Assembly (NCBI GenBank): GCA_008638415.1
Contig: VWVT01000016.1
Span: 1-64,000 of the forward strand
Direction: 5' to 3'
DNA from: Nocardiopsis sinuspersici
Lineage (GTDB): Bacteria; Actinomycetota; Actinomycetes; Streptosporangiales; Streptosporangiaceae
Length of the DNA: 64,000 nucleotides
Part shown: piece by piece, positions 1 to 8,186 of the stretch
How positions within the stretch are numbered: position 1 is the first letter of the stretch
Layout of the letters: every line of letters begins with the position of its first letter
Translations under genes and position numbers: made by a program
The notes under the pieces: model-generated
The model's database searches: none
Seen by the model: the letters and a program-made list of their open reading frames with translations, nothing else
What the model was told of the DNA's origin: nothing

Positions 1-643
1 CGCTGATGCGGTCCAGCCACACCCCGGTGGGCTCGTCGGCCACCGCGTCCCCGCCCGGCTCGGCCGCGGCGTTGGCCGACCAGATCGGGTTGACGTACAC
101 GTCCGCGCCCACGTACGGGTTGTCCACCCGCCCGTCCGCACCCGGATCACCCGGGTCATCGGGGTCCTCGGGCTCTTCCGGGTCCTCCGGATCCGGGTCG
201 GGAGGAATCAGGCCGTCGCAGACCACACCGTTGAGGGTGAACTCCGTGGGAGCGGCGTTGCTGCCCGAGTAGGTGCCCTGGAAGCCGAACTCCACGCTGG
301 CGTTGGTGGCGATGGCGGCGTTGTAGCCGGCGTCGGTGGCCGTCACGCTCTGCCCGGACTGGGAGACCGTGCCGTTCCAGGCGTTGGTGACCTGCTGGTT
401 ACCGGCGAAGTCCCATTCCAGGGTCCAGCCGTCGACCGCGTCGCCGAGGTTCCTGACGTTGACGGCCGCGGTGAAGCCCGAGCCCCAGTCGTTGACCCGG
501 TAGTCGACCTCACAGCCGGCGGCGGCGCCGGCGGGGGCGGGTAGAGCGACGGCCAGGGCGGTGCCGACGATCATGGCGGATGTCGCGGCCAGGCCGCGCC
601 GTGCGCCCGGGCGTCTGCCCGGTGCACGCAGGATTCTGCTCAT
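1..643 (-). CDS. Secreted cellulase, CBM2 plus GH6 (5' part only)
   Basis: Secreted glycoside hydrolase family 6 enzyme (cellobiohydrolase or endoglucanase), truncated by the left edge after 214 codons. The order is: a twin-arginine-rich n-region and hydrophobic signal peptide (residues 1-41, ending PAGAAA); a CBM2 cellulose-binding module (about 44-142) bracketed by Cys44 and Cys142 and carrying Trp53, Trp73, Trp77 and Trp89; an acidic Pro/Asp/Glu linker (about 146-172); then the GH6 entry sequence DNPYVGADVYVNP followed by GVWLDRIS. N-terminal CBM2 followed by GH6 is the architecture of actinobacterial Cel6B exocellulases, so an exo-enzyme is more likely, but the active site lies outside the window. 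ATG at 643 is the natural start for the signal peptide. Two CelR-type boxes upstream indicate induction by cellobiose. Confidence 0.9.
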   Translation of the reverse strand, partial: MSRILRAPGRRPGARRGLAATSAMIVGTALAVALPAPAGAAAGCEVDYRVNDWGSGFTAAVNVRNLGDAVDGWTLEWDFAGNQQVTNAWNGTVSQSGQSVTATDAGYNAAIATNASVEFGFQGTYSGSNAAPTEFTLNGVVCDGLIPPDPDPEDPEEPEDPDDPGDPGADGRVDNPYVGADVYVNPIWSANAAAEPGGDAVADEPTGVWLDRIS

Positions 644-812
644 CTCTTGCTTTCCTCATGGTGGGGGGTGTGCCAGAGGGCCAGAGTGTCGGGACACGCG
701 GAGCGGTCACCGACCGACGTGTGGAATCCGGGGGGAGCGGGGTGGCATGGCGGTGCGCGGGGCACGCGGCCTCCAAGAGGATGGTCGCGACAGGGGGGAT
801 TCTCCGTCTGAC

Positions 813-826
813 TGGGAGCGCTCCCA
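813..826. promoter_or_regulatory. CelR/CebR operator, perfect copy
   Basis: TGGGAGCGCTCCCA is a perfect 14-bp palindrome identical to the CelR box described in Thermobifida fusca, where a LacI-family repressor released by cellobiose controls cellulase genes. It lies 170 bp upstream of the cellulase start codon. Confidence 0.9.
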
Positions 827-910
827 GAAGAGAGGCGGAGGAGTGCCGTGGAGGGATGGACTGAAGGCGCCGGCGGATCTTACACGCTTCCGGATGTGAT
901 CCAGCTCATT

Positions 911-924
911 CGGGAGCGCTCCCA
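911..924. promoter_or_regulatory. CelR/CebR operator, second copy with one mismatch
   Basis: CGGGAGCGCTCCCA matches the CelR box at 13 of 14 positions and lies 84 bp beyond the perfect copy, 268 bp from the cellulase start. Two boxes suggest cooperative repression of the cellulase. The rest of the 644-1104 gap shows no gene; its right end carries the promoter of the flavin reductase gene. Confidence 0.8.
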
Positions 925-1059
925 TGAGAGTAACCGCACCCGGTTCTCATGTAAACACCCCGTAAAGCACCACGCGCTCTACGGAGCGGGGCCCCGCCAC
1001 ACCGGGGATCCGCGCCCCCGGAGGGCCCGGAATAGTCCCGCCCCTCTCCCCGTTCACCG

Positions 1060-1099
1060 GATAGTTTTAAATTACTTCTCAGGAAGCTTTCTCTAGGGG
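1060..1099 (+). promoter_or_regulatory. Promoter element of the FMN reductase, shared with the LLM gene at 16.9 kb
   Basis: Contains GATAGTTT (1060-1067), the inverted repeat CTTC-N4-GAAG (1075-1086) and CTAGGGG (1093-1099), in the same order as upstream of the LLM oxidoreductase gene. CTAGGGG also serves as the ribosome-binding region. An AT-rich island like this stands out in the surrounding GC-rich DNA. Confidence 0.55.
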
Positions 1100-1104
1100 G
1101 ACAG

Positions 1105-1725
1105 ATGGCGACCCGCACACTGGTGACCGTCTCGGCGGGACTGAGCACGCCGTCCTCGACCCGGCTGCTCGCCGACCGGCTCACCGCCGCAGCGGCACGC
1201 TCGCTGGAGGAGCGCGGGGAGGATGTGGAGATCCGCACCGTGGAGCTGCGCGAGGTGGCGCACGACATCGTCAACGCGATGACCACCCGTGTGCCCACCG
1301 GTGAGCTGCGCCCGGTCCTGGAGGACCTCTCCCGCGCCGACGCGGTCATCGCCGTCACCCCGGTGTTCAACGCCTCCTACAGCGGCCTGTTCAAGTCGTT
1401 CTTCGACGTGGTCGACCCCGAGGACCTGGACGGCAGGCCGGTGCTGATCGGCGCGACCGGCGGCACCCCGCGCCACTCGCTGGTGCTGGAGCACGCCCTG
1501 CGGCCGATGTTCGCCCACACCCGCTCGGTGGTCGCGCCCACCGGCGTGTATGCGGCGTCGGAGGACTGGGGCGCGGGCGAGGGCGGCGGCCGCGAACTCT
1601 CCGCGCGTATCGACCGCGCCGGACGCCAGCTGGCGATGCTGGTGGACGAGCGCGTCCCCGGAGCCGGCGACCCCTACGAGGAGCCCACCCCCTTCGCCGA
1701 CCTGATGTCGGGCCTGGGCGGCTGA
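1105..1725 (+). CDS. NADPH-dependent FMN reductase (CE1759-like)
   Basis: 206-aa flavodoxin-fold reductase that should deliver reduced FMN to a partner monooxygenase in the cytoplasm. The N-terminus has the SAGLSTPSSTRLLADR phosphate-binding loop (about residues 10-25), and the middle has the TPVFNASYSGLFKSFFD flavin-site segment (about 87-103) that is diagnostic of the family. The length is normal. The ATG is preceded by an AGGGGG Shine-Dalgarno. In many actinobacteria this family (CE1759) sits next to an FMN-type LLM monooxygenase (CE1758). Here that partner is found 14 kb away at 15893-16981, and the two promoters look alike. Confidence 0.85.
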   Translation: MATRTLVTVSAGLSTPSSTRLLADRLTAAAARSLEERGEDVEIRTVELREVAHDIVNAMTTRVPTGELRPVLEDLSRADAVIAVTPVFNASYSGLFKSFFDVVDPEDLDGRPVLIGATGGTPRHSLVLEHALRPMFAHTRSVVAPTGVYAASEDWGAGEGGGRELSARIDRAGRQLAMLVDERVPGAGDPYEEPTPFADLMSGLGG

Positions 1726-1805
1726 CACACGTTCTCCGTCCCCCGTGCGCGCGGCGCGCGGGGGACGTCGTTCTCGGCGGGTCCGACCCGCCGGCTCCTG
1801 CTCCG

Positions 1806-2828
1806 TCAGCTCCCGTACTCGGCGCGGAGGCGGTCGGCGAAGCGGGCGAGGTCGGCTCCGTGCAGGAAGGCCGAGCGCATGGTGCCGTGGTCGGCCACTC
1901 CCCCGCCCGCGATGTCGAAGGCCGTGCCGTGGTCCACCGACGTGCGCAGGATCGGCAGGCCCACCGTCACCGAGATCGTCCCGTCGAAGTCGAAGGTCTT
2001 GGCCGCGATGTGGCCCTGGTCGTGGTACTGGGACAGCACCCCGTCGTAGTGGCCGGTCAGCAGGCGGTGGAAGACCGAGTCCGCCGGAACCGGCCCGACC
2101 ACGTCCGCGCCCGAGGCGCGCACCCGCTCCACCGCCGGCGCCAGGTGGCGGATCTCCTCGTCACCGAAGGCGCCGTTCTCCCCGCCGTGCGGGTTGATCG
2201 CCGCCACCGCCAGGGTCGGCTCGTCGTGGCCGAACACGCGCAGCGCGGTGAGCGCCTCGGTGATGGCCCCCACCTGCTGCTCCTCGTCGATCATGTCCAG
2301 GGCCCCGCGCAGCGAGACGTGGCGGGTGGCGAAGAAGATCTTCCTGCCGCGCACCACGAACATGGTGTTCTGCCGGGTGACGCCGGTCAGCTCGCCCAGC
2401 ATCTCGGTGTGGCCCAGGTGGCGGCTGCCCGCGGCCCAGACGGCCTCCTTGTTGATGGGCCCGGTGACGATCCCGTCGACGTGCCGCTCCATGGCGGCCC
2501 GCGCGGCGACCTCGATCGCGCGGACCGCGGCGGCCCCCGCCCGCGCGTCGACCCTCCCCCACTCCAGTTCGGTGTCGCCGAGCTCGCCGATGTCGAAGCA
2601 GTCGATCACCCCCTCCTGTTCGGGGGGCAGGTCCCAGGTCGTGGTGGCGCGCACCTCGGCGTCCAGACCCCGGACGCCGACCGCGCGGCGCAGCACGGCG
2701 GGGTCGGCGACGACCACCCCGCGGGCCGGGGCGGTGGCGCCGGCCTCGGCGAGGGTGTGCACGGTGATCTCCGGACCGATACCGACCGGGTCTCCGACGG
2801 TGATGGCCAGGATCGGGCGTTCGGTCAT
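1806..2828 (-). CDS. pdxA: PdxA-family 4-phosphate dehydrogenase (PdxA2-like)
   Basis: 340-aa NAD-dependent metal-requiring dehydrogenase that oxidises and decarboxylates a 4-phospho-hydroxy acid: 4-hydroxythreonine-4-phosphate in vitamin B6 synthesis, or D-threonate/D-erythronate 4-phosphate in the PdxA2 branch. It shows the N-terminal GDPVGIGPEI motif, VTGPINKEA, GHTEMLGELTG, the metal histidine segment QYHDQGHIAAK (about 266-276), and the C-terminal TSVDHGTAFDIAG. The gene is divergent from dhaK-dhaL rather than placed with other pdx genes, which favours a role in a phosphorylated C4-sugar or C4-acid pathway over B6 synthesis. The substrate is inferred, the family is certain. The start was chosen at the ATG giving MTERPILAITVGDP. 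Confidence 0.88.
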   Translation of the reverse strand: MTERPILAITVGDPVGIGPEITVHTLAEAGATAPARGVVVADPAVLRRAVGVRGLDAEVRATTTWDLPPEQEGVIDCFDIGELGDTELEWGRVDARAGAAAVRAIEVAARAAMERHVDGIVTGPINKEAVWAAGSRHLGHTEMLGELTGVTRQNTMFVVRGRKIFFATRHVSLRGALDMIDEEQQVGAITEALTALRVFGHDEPTLAVAAINPHGGENGAFGDEEIRHLAPAVERVRASGADVVGPVPADSVFHRLLTGHYDGVLSQYHDQGHIAAKTFDFDGTISVTVGLPILRTSVDHGTAFDIAGGGVADHGTMRSAFLHGADLARFADRLRAEYGS

Positions 2829-2888
2829 GTTCTCTTCCTCGGCTCGGGATCCGCACGGCCCGCCGTGAACCGTCTCACGCACGGACCG

Positions 2889-2905
2889 TGGGAACCTCCT
2901 TCCCA
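2889..2905. promoter_or_regulatory. Candidate operator in the pdxA/dhaK divergent promoter
   Basis: TGGGAA-CCTCC-TTCCCA is a perfect 6-bp inverted repeat with a 5-bp spacer, placed between the divergent pdxA and dhaK starts where one regulator could control both. No regulator gene is adjacent. Confidence 0.45.
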
Positions 2906-3029
2906 GTACCGGCGCGGCCACGCCCGGCAGCGGGATGTCGGAGGCGGTACTCCCCGGGACGTTTGGAGGGCGCGGACCACGGCTATGTACGGATCGCCGA
3001 ACACCGTCGCCGGACCGCGGAGCGTGCCC

Positions 3030-4028
3030 GTGAGAAGACAGTTCATCAACGAGCCGGGCGACATCGTCTCCGAGGCGCTGGAGGGCTTCGCCGCGGCCTG
3101 GCCGCACCACGTGCGCCTCAACGACGAGCCGGCCTACGTCGCCCGTGCCCGCCCGGCCGCCGACAAGGTCGCGGTCGTCTCCGGCGGCGGCTCGGGCCAC
3201 GAACCCCTGCACGTGGGCTTCGTGGGCACCGGCATGCTCGACGCCGCCGTGCCCGGAGCCGTCTTCGCCTCCCCCACCGCCGTGCAGATCAGGGACGCGT
3301 CCATGGCCGCGGACACCGGCCGGGGCGTGGTGCACGTGGTCAAGAACTACACCGGCGACGTGCTCAACTTCCGTATCGCGGGCGAGCTCCTGGCGGACGA
3401 GGGAGTGCGCAGCGACATCGTCCTGGTCGACGACGACCTGGCCACCGACACCGGCGACTCCGGCGGTCCCGGGCGGCGCGGCACGGCGGCGGTCGTGGCC
3501 GTGGAGAAGGTCTGCGGCGCCGCGGCCGAGCGCGGCGCCGACCTGGAGGCGCTGACCGCGCTCGGACGCAGGGTCGCCGCTCACAGCCGTACCCTGTCCG
3601 TGGCACTGGCCGCGGGCGCCCACCCCGGGCAGTCGAGCCCCTCCTTCGAACTGCCCGGAGACGAGATCGAGTTCGGCGTGGGCATCCACGGCGAGCGGGC
3701 CCGGGAGCGGCGCGCGTTCGGCCCCACGGGCGAACTCGTCCCCCAGATGGTGTCACCGCTGGTGAAGGCTCTGGGGTTGGAGCGCGGCGAGCGGGTGATC
3801 GCCATCGTCAACGGCCTGGGCGCCACCCACGACCTGGAGCTGTACGGCGTGTTCGGCGAGGTGCGGCGCTTCCTCGGGGGCGCCGGGATCGACATCGCGC
3901 GCACGCTCGTGGGCTCCTACGTCACCTCCCTCGACATGGCGGGCTGCTCGGTCACCCTGGTGCGCGCCGACGAGGAGGTCCTGGACCTGTGGGACGCCCC
4001 GGCCGCCACCCCGGCCCTCACCTGGTAA
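3030..4028 (+). CDS. dhaK: Dihydroxyacetone kinase, substrate-binding subunit DhaK
   Basis: 332 aa, the usual DhaK length. It binds dihydroxyacetone (or a related ketose such as erythrulose) covalently through a histidine. The N-terminal VSGGGSGHEPLHVGFVG loop (about residues 50-66) shapes the pocket, GDSGGPGRRGT lies near the subunit interface, and GIHGERARERR carries the substrate-binding His (about 218). The GTG at 3030 fits the family's N-terminus (RRQFINEPGDIV); an in-frame ATG at 2985 would add 15 residues. dhaL follows 36 bp downstream. No DhaM phosphotransferase component is seen, so the phosphate donor (ATP or PEP) cannot be told from the window. Confidence 0.92.
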   Translation: MRRQFINEPGDIVSEALEGFAAAWPHHVRLNDEPAYVARARPAADKVAVVSGGGSGHEPLHVGFVGTGMLDAAVPGAVFASPTAVQIRDASMAADTGRGVVHVVKNYTGDVLNFRIAGELLADEGVRSDIVLVDDDLATDTGDSGGPGRRGTAAVVAVEKVCGAAAERGADLEALTALGRRVAAHSRTLSVALAAGAHPGQSSPSFELPGDEIEFGVGIHGERARERRAFGPTGELVPQMVSPLVKALGLERGERVIAIVNGLGATHDLELYGVFGEVRRFLGGAGIDIARTLVGSYVTSLDMAGCSVTLVRADEEVLDLWDAPAATPALTW

Positions 4029-4064
4029 GTCCCGTCCACCACGTTCCGCACAGGAGTACCGGCC

Positions 4065-4703
4065 ATGGCAGAGCAGCTCAGTCCCTCCCACGTCGAGCGG
4101 TGGGTCCACGGCTTCGTCGACACGGTGGAGGAGTCGGGCGAGTACCTCACCGACCTGGACCGCCGTAGCGGCGACGGCGACTTCGGGACCAACATGGTCA
4201 CCGCGCTGCGCCGCGCACGGCGGGCCATGGCGGGCGTCGAGGCGACCACGGTCGGCGTCCCCTTCCAGGTGACGGGCGAGACCTTCCTCGCCCACAGCGG
4301 CGGTACCAGCGGCCCGTTGTTCGGGATGTGGTTCCGCGACTTCGGCAAGGTGGGCGCCGACGCCGGGGCCCTCACCCTGGCGATGCTGGCCGAGGCCACC
4401 GAGAACGGGTGGGCGACCGTGGCGCGGCTGGGTTCGGCCGAGGTCGGGGACCGCACCATGGTCGACGCCATCGCCCCGGCCTCGGTGGCTCTGAACAAGG
4501 CGGTCGGCGACGGTTCCGGCCTGGTGGAGGGGCTGCGGTCCGCCGCGGAGGCCGCGCGCGTGGGCGCCGAGGGCACCAGCGAACTCCTGGGCCGCCGGGG
4601 GCGCACCAGCTACGTGGGCGAGTCGGCCCTGGGCAGCCCGGACCCCGGCGCCGTGACCATCGCCCTGTTCTACCGTGCGGCGGTGGAGTCGGCCACCGCC
4701 TGA
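4065..4703 (+). CDS. dhaL: Dihydroxyacetone kinase, nucleotide-binding subunit DhaL
   Basis: 212-aa helical-barrel subunit that phosphorylates the ketose held by DhaK. The metal and nucleotide motifs are plain: SGDGDFGTNM (about residues 31-40, Mg-binding aspartates) and HSGGTSGPLFGMWF (about 76-89, phosphate loop), then VGDRTMVDAIAP. It forms a two-gene operon with dhaK. With pdxA divergent, a kinase-dehydrogenase sequence acting on a phosphorylated C3 or C4 sugar is plausible. Confidence 0.92.
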   Translation: MAEQLSPSHVERWVHGFVDTVEESGEYLTDLDRRSGDGDFGTNMVTALRRARRAMAGVEATTVGVPFQVTGETFLAHSGGTSGPLFGMWFRDFGKVGADAGALTLAMLAEATENGWATVARLGSAEVGDRTMVDAIAPASVALNKAVGDGSGLVEGLRSAAEAARVGAEGTSELLGRRGRTSYVGESALGSPDPGAVTIALFYRAAVESATA

Positions 4704-5177
4704 GGCGCGCGGTGCCCGGTGCGCGGACTCCGCACAGCAGGCTCTGCTCGTTGCCGGCGGCCGGGGGACGGGTTCCGGAACCGGTTTCGTGGTGCGGTGG
4801 AAGCCGGCGGCGATGACCGCGGACCCGTAGGTGACAAGGCCGGGGGGCCGCCCGGCCCGGGTTCGCGCTGCTACCGAGGTTCTTCCAGGTCGGGGCCGCG
4901 TCCCCGTCTACGTCGAGGAGGTCCCGGCCGCCGTAGGCGACGTCACCGTTGACTGCTGACGGCTGCTCGGCGGCTCGCCTGGCCTCAGGAGTCGCGGGCC
5001 GGCTACGTGACCGAGCCCTTCAGCCTGGAGGAGGCCGTTTCGCGCTGAACGCGATCCCTCGAAGGTCGGTCCGAGGAGGAGGGCGGACCCGGCGGAGGGG
5101 TGACACCGGCAGCGGACGGGTAGCGGACGCACGACAGGCCTGACCGGCGAGGACGCCGCGGGTCGGACGGGGGGACG
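4704..5177. other. Intergenic region without a supported gene
   Basis: About 470 bp between dhaL and the next gene. Short open frames in all directions lack family signatures and good start sites. No operator or strong hairpin stood out. Confidence 0.5.
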
Positions 5178-6125
5178 ATGCAGACCTTCCTGCCCCATCC
5201 CGCGTTCGCCGAGTGCGCACGGGCACTGGACGACCGCAGGCTGGGCAAGCAGCGGGTGGAGACCATGCAGATACTGCGGGCCCTGGTGTGGCCCGCGTAC
5301 GGCTGGAAGCGCCACCCCGCCGTGGCGATGTGGCGCGGCTTCGTGCCCGCGCTGGTGGGTTACGGGGTCGCGGTGTGCCGTGAGTGGCGCCGCCGCGGGC
5401 ACGCCGACTCGGTGCTGCCCTCGCTGCTGGCCTTCACCGGGGGCCGCGTCCCCGAGGAGGAGGAACTGTGGGAGCGCGACCTGCTCCCGCCGTGGCTGGG
5501 GGACGGTGCGCTGCACGTATCGCACCGCTCGGCCCTGGTGTACAAGGACCCGGCCCACTACGGACCGCTGTTCCCCGAAGCGCCCGGCGGCCTGCCCTAC
5601 GTCTGGCCCCGCCCGGTCTTCCCCCGGTGGCCGCTGCGGCGCGGCACCACCGAGGCGATGCCGCTCGGGGAGGCCGTGAAGCTGTTGGAGGCCGACGCTC
5701 CGCCGAGCGAGCAGGCGGCCGCCCTGGAGCGGCTGGCCGGCGGCCGCAGCGCGTCGCTGCGGCTCACCGGACCGGGCGACACCGTGCCCGGGCTGCTCGC
5801 CGGACTGTGCACGCCCGGCGAGACGCTGTGGCTGGTACCCGGGCGTCCGCCGCCCAGGCCGCGGGGCTGTGCCGACCCGGGCCCCTCGGAGGCGGTCGGG
5901 CGGACCAGCCGGTCGACCGCACGGCAGCCCGGGCCCGAGGACGGAGCGGCGATGCGCCAGGAAGCCGGCGAGCCGGAGTTCCGGTTCCGCCGGATCGCCC
6001 CGGGGAGCGGAACGGAGGTGCCCGTGCCGTCCTCGGCCGAGCTGGTCGTCCTCGACGGCGCCGAACTGCCCGAGCCGCGCTCGGCCCCGCTGGTACTGCG
6101 CCTGCTGCCCCCGGCCGGGGCCTAG
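5178..6125 (+). CDS. Pyrimidine-dimer DNA glycosylase-like protein (MSMEG_6728 family)
   Basis: 315 aa. The N-terminal 150 residues match the actinobacterial family related to T4 endonuclease V: MQTFLPHPAFAECARALDDRRLGKQRVETMQIL, followed by GWKRHPAVAMWRGF and the VSHRSALVYKDPAHYGPLFP segment. This fold cuts DNA at UV-induced pyrimidine dimers; the role here is inferred from family membership. The C-terminal half (about 165-315) is low-complexity and Pro/Arg-rich without a recognised domain, making this protein longer than the compact members of the family. It is a monocistronic gene with no repair genes nearby. Confidence 0.7.
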   Translation: MQTFLPHPAFAECARALDDRRLGKQRVETMQILRALVWPAYGWKRHPAVAMWRGFVPALVGYGVAVCREWRRRGHADSVLPSLLAFTGGRVPEEEELWERDLLPPWLGDGALHVSHRSALVYKDPAHYGPLFPEAPGGLPYVWPRPVFPRWPLRRGTTEAMPLGEAVKLLEADAPPSEQAAALERLAGGRSASLRLTGPGDTVPGLLAGLCTPGETLWLVPGRPPPRPRGCADPGPSEAVGRTSRSTARQPGPEDGAAMRQEAGEPEFRFRRIAPGSGTEVPVPSSAELVVLDGAELPEPRSAPLVLRLLPPAGA

Positions 6126-6477
6126 ACGGTATGTAGGAAGGGTTCGCTGAAGGGCCGGGGACCTCCTCCCCTGAGCTCCGCTTCCCAGGGGCGCGGGCCG
6201 CCGCCCGGCTCAAGCACTGGTGGATCCCGTGGTGCTCCGCCACCGCCCGCAGGCGAGACCACCCGCGTGGTCCTCGTACTCCAGATGCGGAGGGCAGGAC
6301 GAAGGAGGCTCGGGAAGGACGCGAGGTGGCTCCCTTCCCGGGCGGACTCCTCACGGAGGCCGTGCGCGTCCGTTGCTGAGCGCCACCGAGGAACACGATG
6401 TCCGATTTCTGCCAGCACCGTGCGCGCCGACACCGCGATGATTACCTCATGCGTCTTTCGATTCAACCCCTTCGCCC
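6126..6477. other. Intergenic region, no gene recognised
   Basis: 350 bp with no supported coding sequence. The last 70 bp are visibly less GC-rich and lead into the LysE gene, whose start lacks an obvious Shine-Dalgarno sequence. Confidence 0.45.
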
Positions 6478-7104
6478 ATGAGGCTGGAAACACTCATCGG
6501 ACTGCTGGTGTTTTTGCTCCCACTCGCATACAGCCCGGGACCGGGCAACGCGTTCTTCGCGGCGGTCGGCGCATCCAACGGAACGCGCGCGACCGTTCCG
6601 GCTCTTGCCGGATACCACGCCGCGACCTTCGGTGTCACCGTGCTCATCGGATTCGGAATAGGAGCAACGGCCTTTGAGCACCCGGAGTTCACCAGAATAC
6701 TCAGCGCGGCCGGCGGCATCTACATACTGTGGCTCGCGCTCGGTTTCATCCGCGCCGCGCGAACCAGCGCAGAACCCAAGGGAGACCTCGAACCCAAAAA
6801 GGAAAAGAACATCGGATTCTGGGCAGGTGCGATGGTACTGCTACTGAACCCGAAAGCCTATTACATCATCGCCGCGATGTTCACACAATTCCTGCATCCA
6901 TCCGAAGACAACGCGACTAAGGTGGTTGCGATCGCGCTCGTTTTCACACTCAACAATCTTCTGGCATTCACAGTGTGGGTACTCGGCGGACGAACACTGA
7001 CCGTGCTGTTCCAAAACGAGCGTGCGCGTCGATGGATCGACTACCTGTTCGCTGCATCGTTGATCGGAGTCGCGGCCTGGATGGCCTTGCCGCTCTTCAC
7101 CTGA
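6478..7104 (+). CDS. LysE/RhtB-family amino-acid exporter
   Basis: 208-aa inner-membrane translocator with about six hydrophobic segments, of the family that exports basic amino acids, homoserine or threonine. The N-terminal SPGPGNAFFAAVGASNG motif (about residues 17-33) is the LysE signature, and NPKAYYIIAAMF (about 128) is the second conserved segment. Base composition is clearly lower in GC than its neighbours (for example AAA, TTT and ATA codons are used freely), and no ribosome-binding site precedes the ATG. Both suggest recent acquisition. The substrate cannot be predicted. Confidence 0.82.
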   Translation: MRLETLIGLLVFLLPLAYSPGPGNAFFAAVGASNGTRATVPALAGYHAATFGVTVLIGFGIGATAFEHPEFTRILSAAGGIYILWLALGFIRAARTSAEPKGDLEPKKEKNIGFWAGAMVLLLNPKAYYIIAAMFTQFLHPSEDNATKVVAIALVFTLNNLLAFTVWVLGGRTLTVLFQNERARRWIDYLFAASLIGVAAWMALPLFT

Positions 7105-7422
7105 TCGAACCTGCCCGAGAGGTCGAACGCGCGTGCGACGGGAGGCCCGTTGATCGCTGTGTGGCGCCGGCCAAGCCGCGAAACAGCCCTTCACCGACCC
7201 GGCCCGGGCGGGCACCGACACCCTTGTGGATGGTCGACCGGCCGGGGCCGTGGCGCCCGTGCGCACCGCAGGGATCCCAGCGATCGAGTCGGACCCGCGG
7301 TCGCCCGGTGACACCGCCTACGCCGGGTGTGGCCGAGGGCGGGAGGCCTTCCCGGGACGGCGGCAACCAGGGAGTGCGCGGGGGCGTCCCACGTGGAAAC
7401 CCCCTTCGCTGAGGAGAGATCC
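7105..7422. other. Intergenic region, no gene recognised
   Basis: About 320 bp between the LysE gene and a small membrane protein gene. Several overlapping short frames occur but none has family features. A GAGGAGAG ribosome-binding site at its end serves the next gene. Confidence 0.4.
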
Positions 7423-7725
7423 ATGTCCCCCGTTCAGATCATCCGCACGGTGGCCGCCGCTCTGATCGCCGGTGGAGCGGCCCTCGGGCTGGTTCCCGGC
7501 GGGTCGTGCGGGGCGGGTTGGTGGGCCCCGTCCGGCGGTGACGAGACCTACCACGGGTGGTTCGCCTTGGGAGGGATGCCGCCCGGCATGCTGGCCGGTA
7601 CGTGCGGGACGGCCATGGCGCCGGTGGGGTCGTGGGCGATCGCGTTGATCGTGGTCGGGGCGGCCCTGTTGGCGGGGGCGCGGCTCAACACCCTCTACCA
7701 GCCGCGGGATGAGCCGAAGGAGTAG
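7423..7725 (+). CDS. Small two-helix membrane protein, unknown function
   Basis: 100 aa. Residues about 7-25 (VAAALIAGGAALGLVPGG) and about 66-85 (VGSWAIALIVVGAALLAGARL) are hydrophobic segments flanking a Gly/Trp-rich loop with two cysteines. The C-terminus is polar (PRDEPKE). A strong GAGGAG site sits 6-8 bp before the ATG. It is not recognised as any named family. A stable GC hairpin follows the stop codon. Confidence 0.6.
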   Translation: MSPVQIIRTVAAALIAGGAALGLVPGGSCGAGWWAPSGGDETYHGWFALGGMPPGMLAGTCGTAMAPVGSWAIALIVVGAALLAGARLNTLYQPRDEPKE

Positions 7726-7747
7726 GCGCCCCGCCTGTTCCGGCTCT

Positions 7748-7774
7748 CCCCGCCCCCGGCGGCCGGGGGCGGGG
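7748..7774 (+). terminator. GC-rich hairpin after the small membrane protein
   Basis: CCCCGCCCCCGGC pairs exactly with GCCGGGGGCGGGG across almost no spacer (the effective loop is formed by the innermost bases). There is no T tract, as usual for actinobacterial terminators. Confidence 0.65.
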
Positions 7775-7949
7775 ATGTGCGCGGGGAGGACTTCCTGAGC
7801 GAGACGGCCGCCTTCCCACGTCCGGCCTCCCGACCGAGGCGCGGACGTCGCGCACGACCACGCCGGGAACCCGCCCGGGTGGGCGAACGGGTCCGTGGGC
7901 AGGAGTCCGCGAGGCGAGGAGCACCGCGCCGGTGTCGGTGCCGACGAGC

Positions 7950-8087
7950 TCTGGCAGCACCCGACACGCCGGAGCCGCCCCGGTCCGGGCCCTGCTCGGC
8001 CACGCCTCCCTCGGCACCGGCGCTCACTGTTTCCGCGCCGGGTCGAGGGAGAACACCGCCGTCGTCGAACGCGTCCTCGGCCAGTAG
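7950..8087 (+). pseudogene. Possible remnant of a tyrosine recombinase C-terminus
   Basis: One frame reads TRHAGAAPVRALLGHASLG, then FRAG, then ENTAVVERVLGQ and a stop at 8085-8087. This resembles the His-rich C-terminal end of phage-type integrases (LGHASL followed by an aromatic nucleophile segment). The expected catalytic Tyr context is degraded (AHCF in place of HYF) and no upstream catalytic domain is present. The rest of 7775-8186 holds no gene. Confidence 0.3.
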
Positions 8088-8186
8088 ACGTACCACCGTG
8101 CGACCGGGGCCGCGTTCGCAAGAGCGCCCTCCGTCACCGACGACGGTTCGCGCCCTGTGTGATGGTCCCGGGGCCGGTGCGACGGT

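Noticed and set aside
1860..3029. Extension of the dhaK frame far upstream
   Set aside because: This part is antisense to pdxA; DhaK homology begins at about 3030.
4704..5177. Possible degraded gene downstream of dhaL
   Set aside because: A few minus-strand stretches look coding-like but stops and lack of any family match leave no support.
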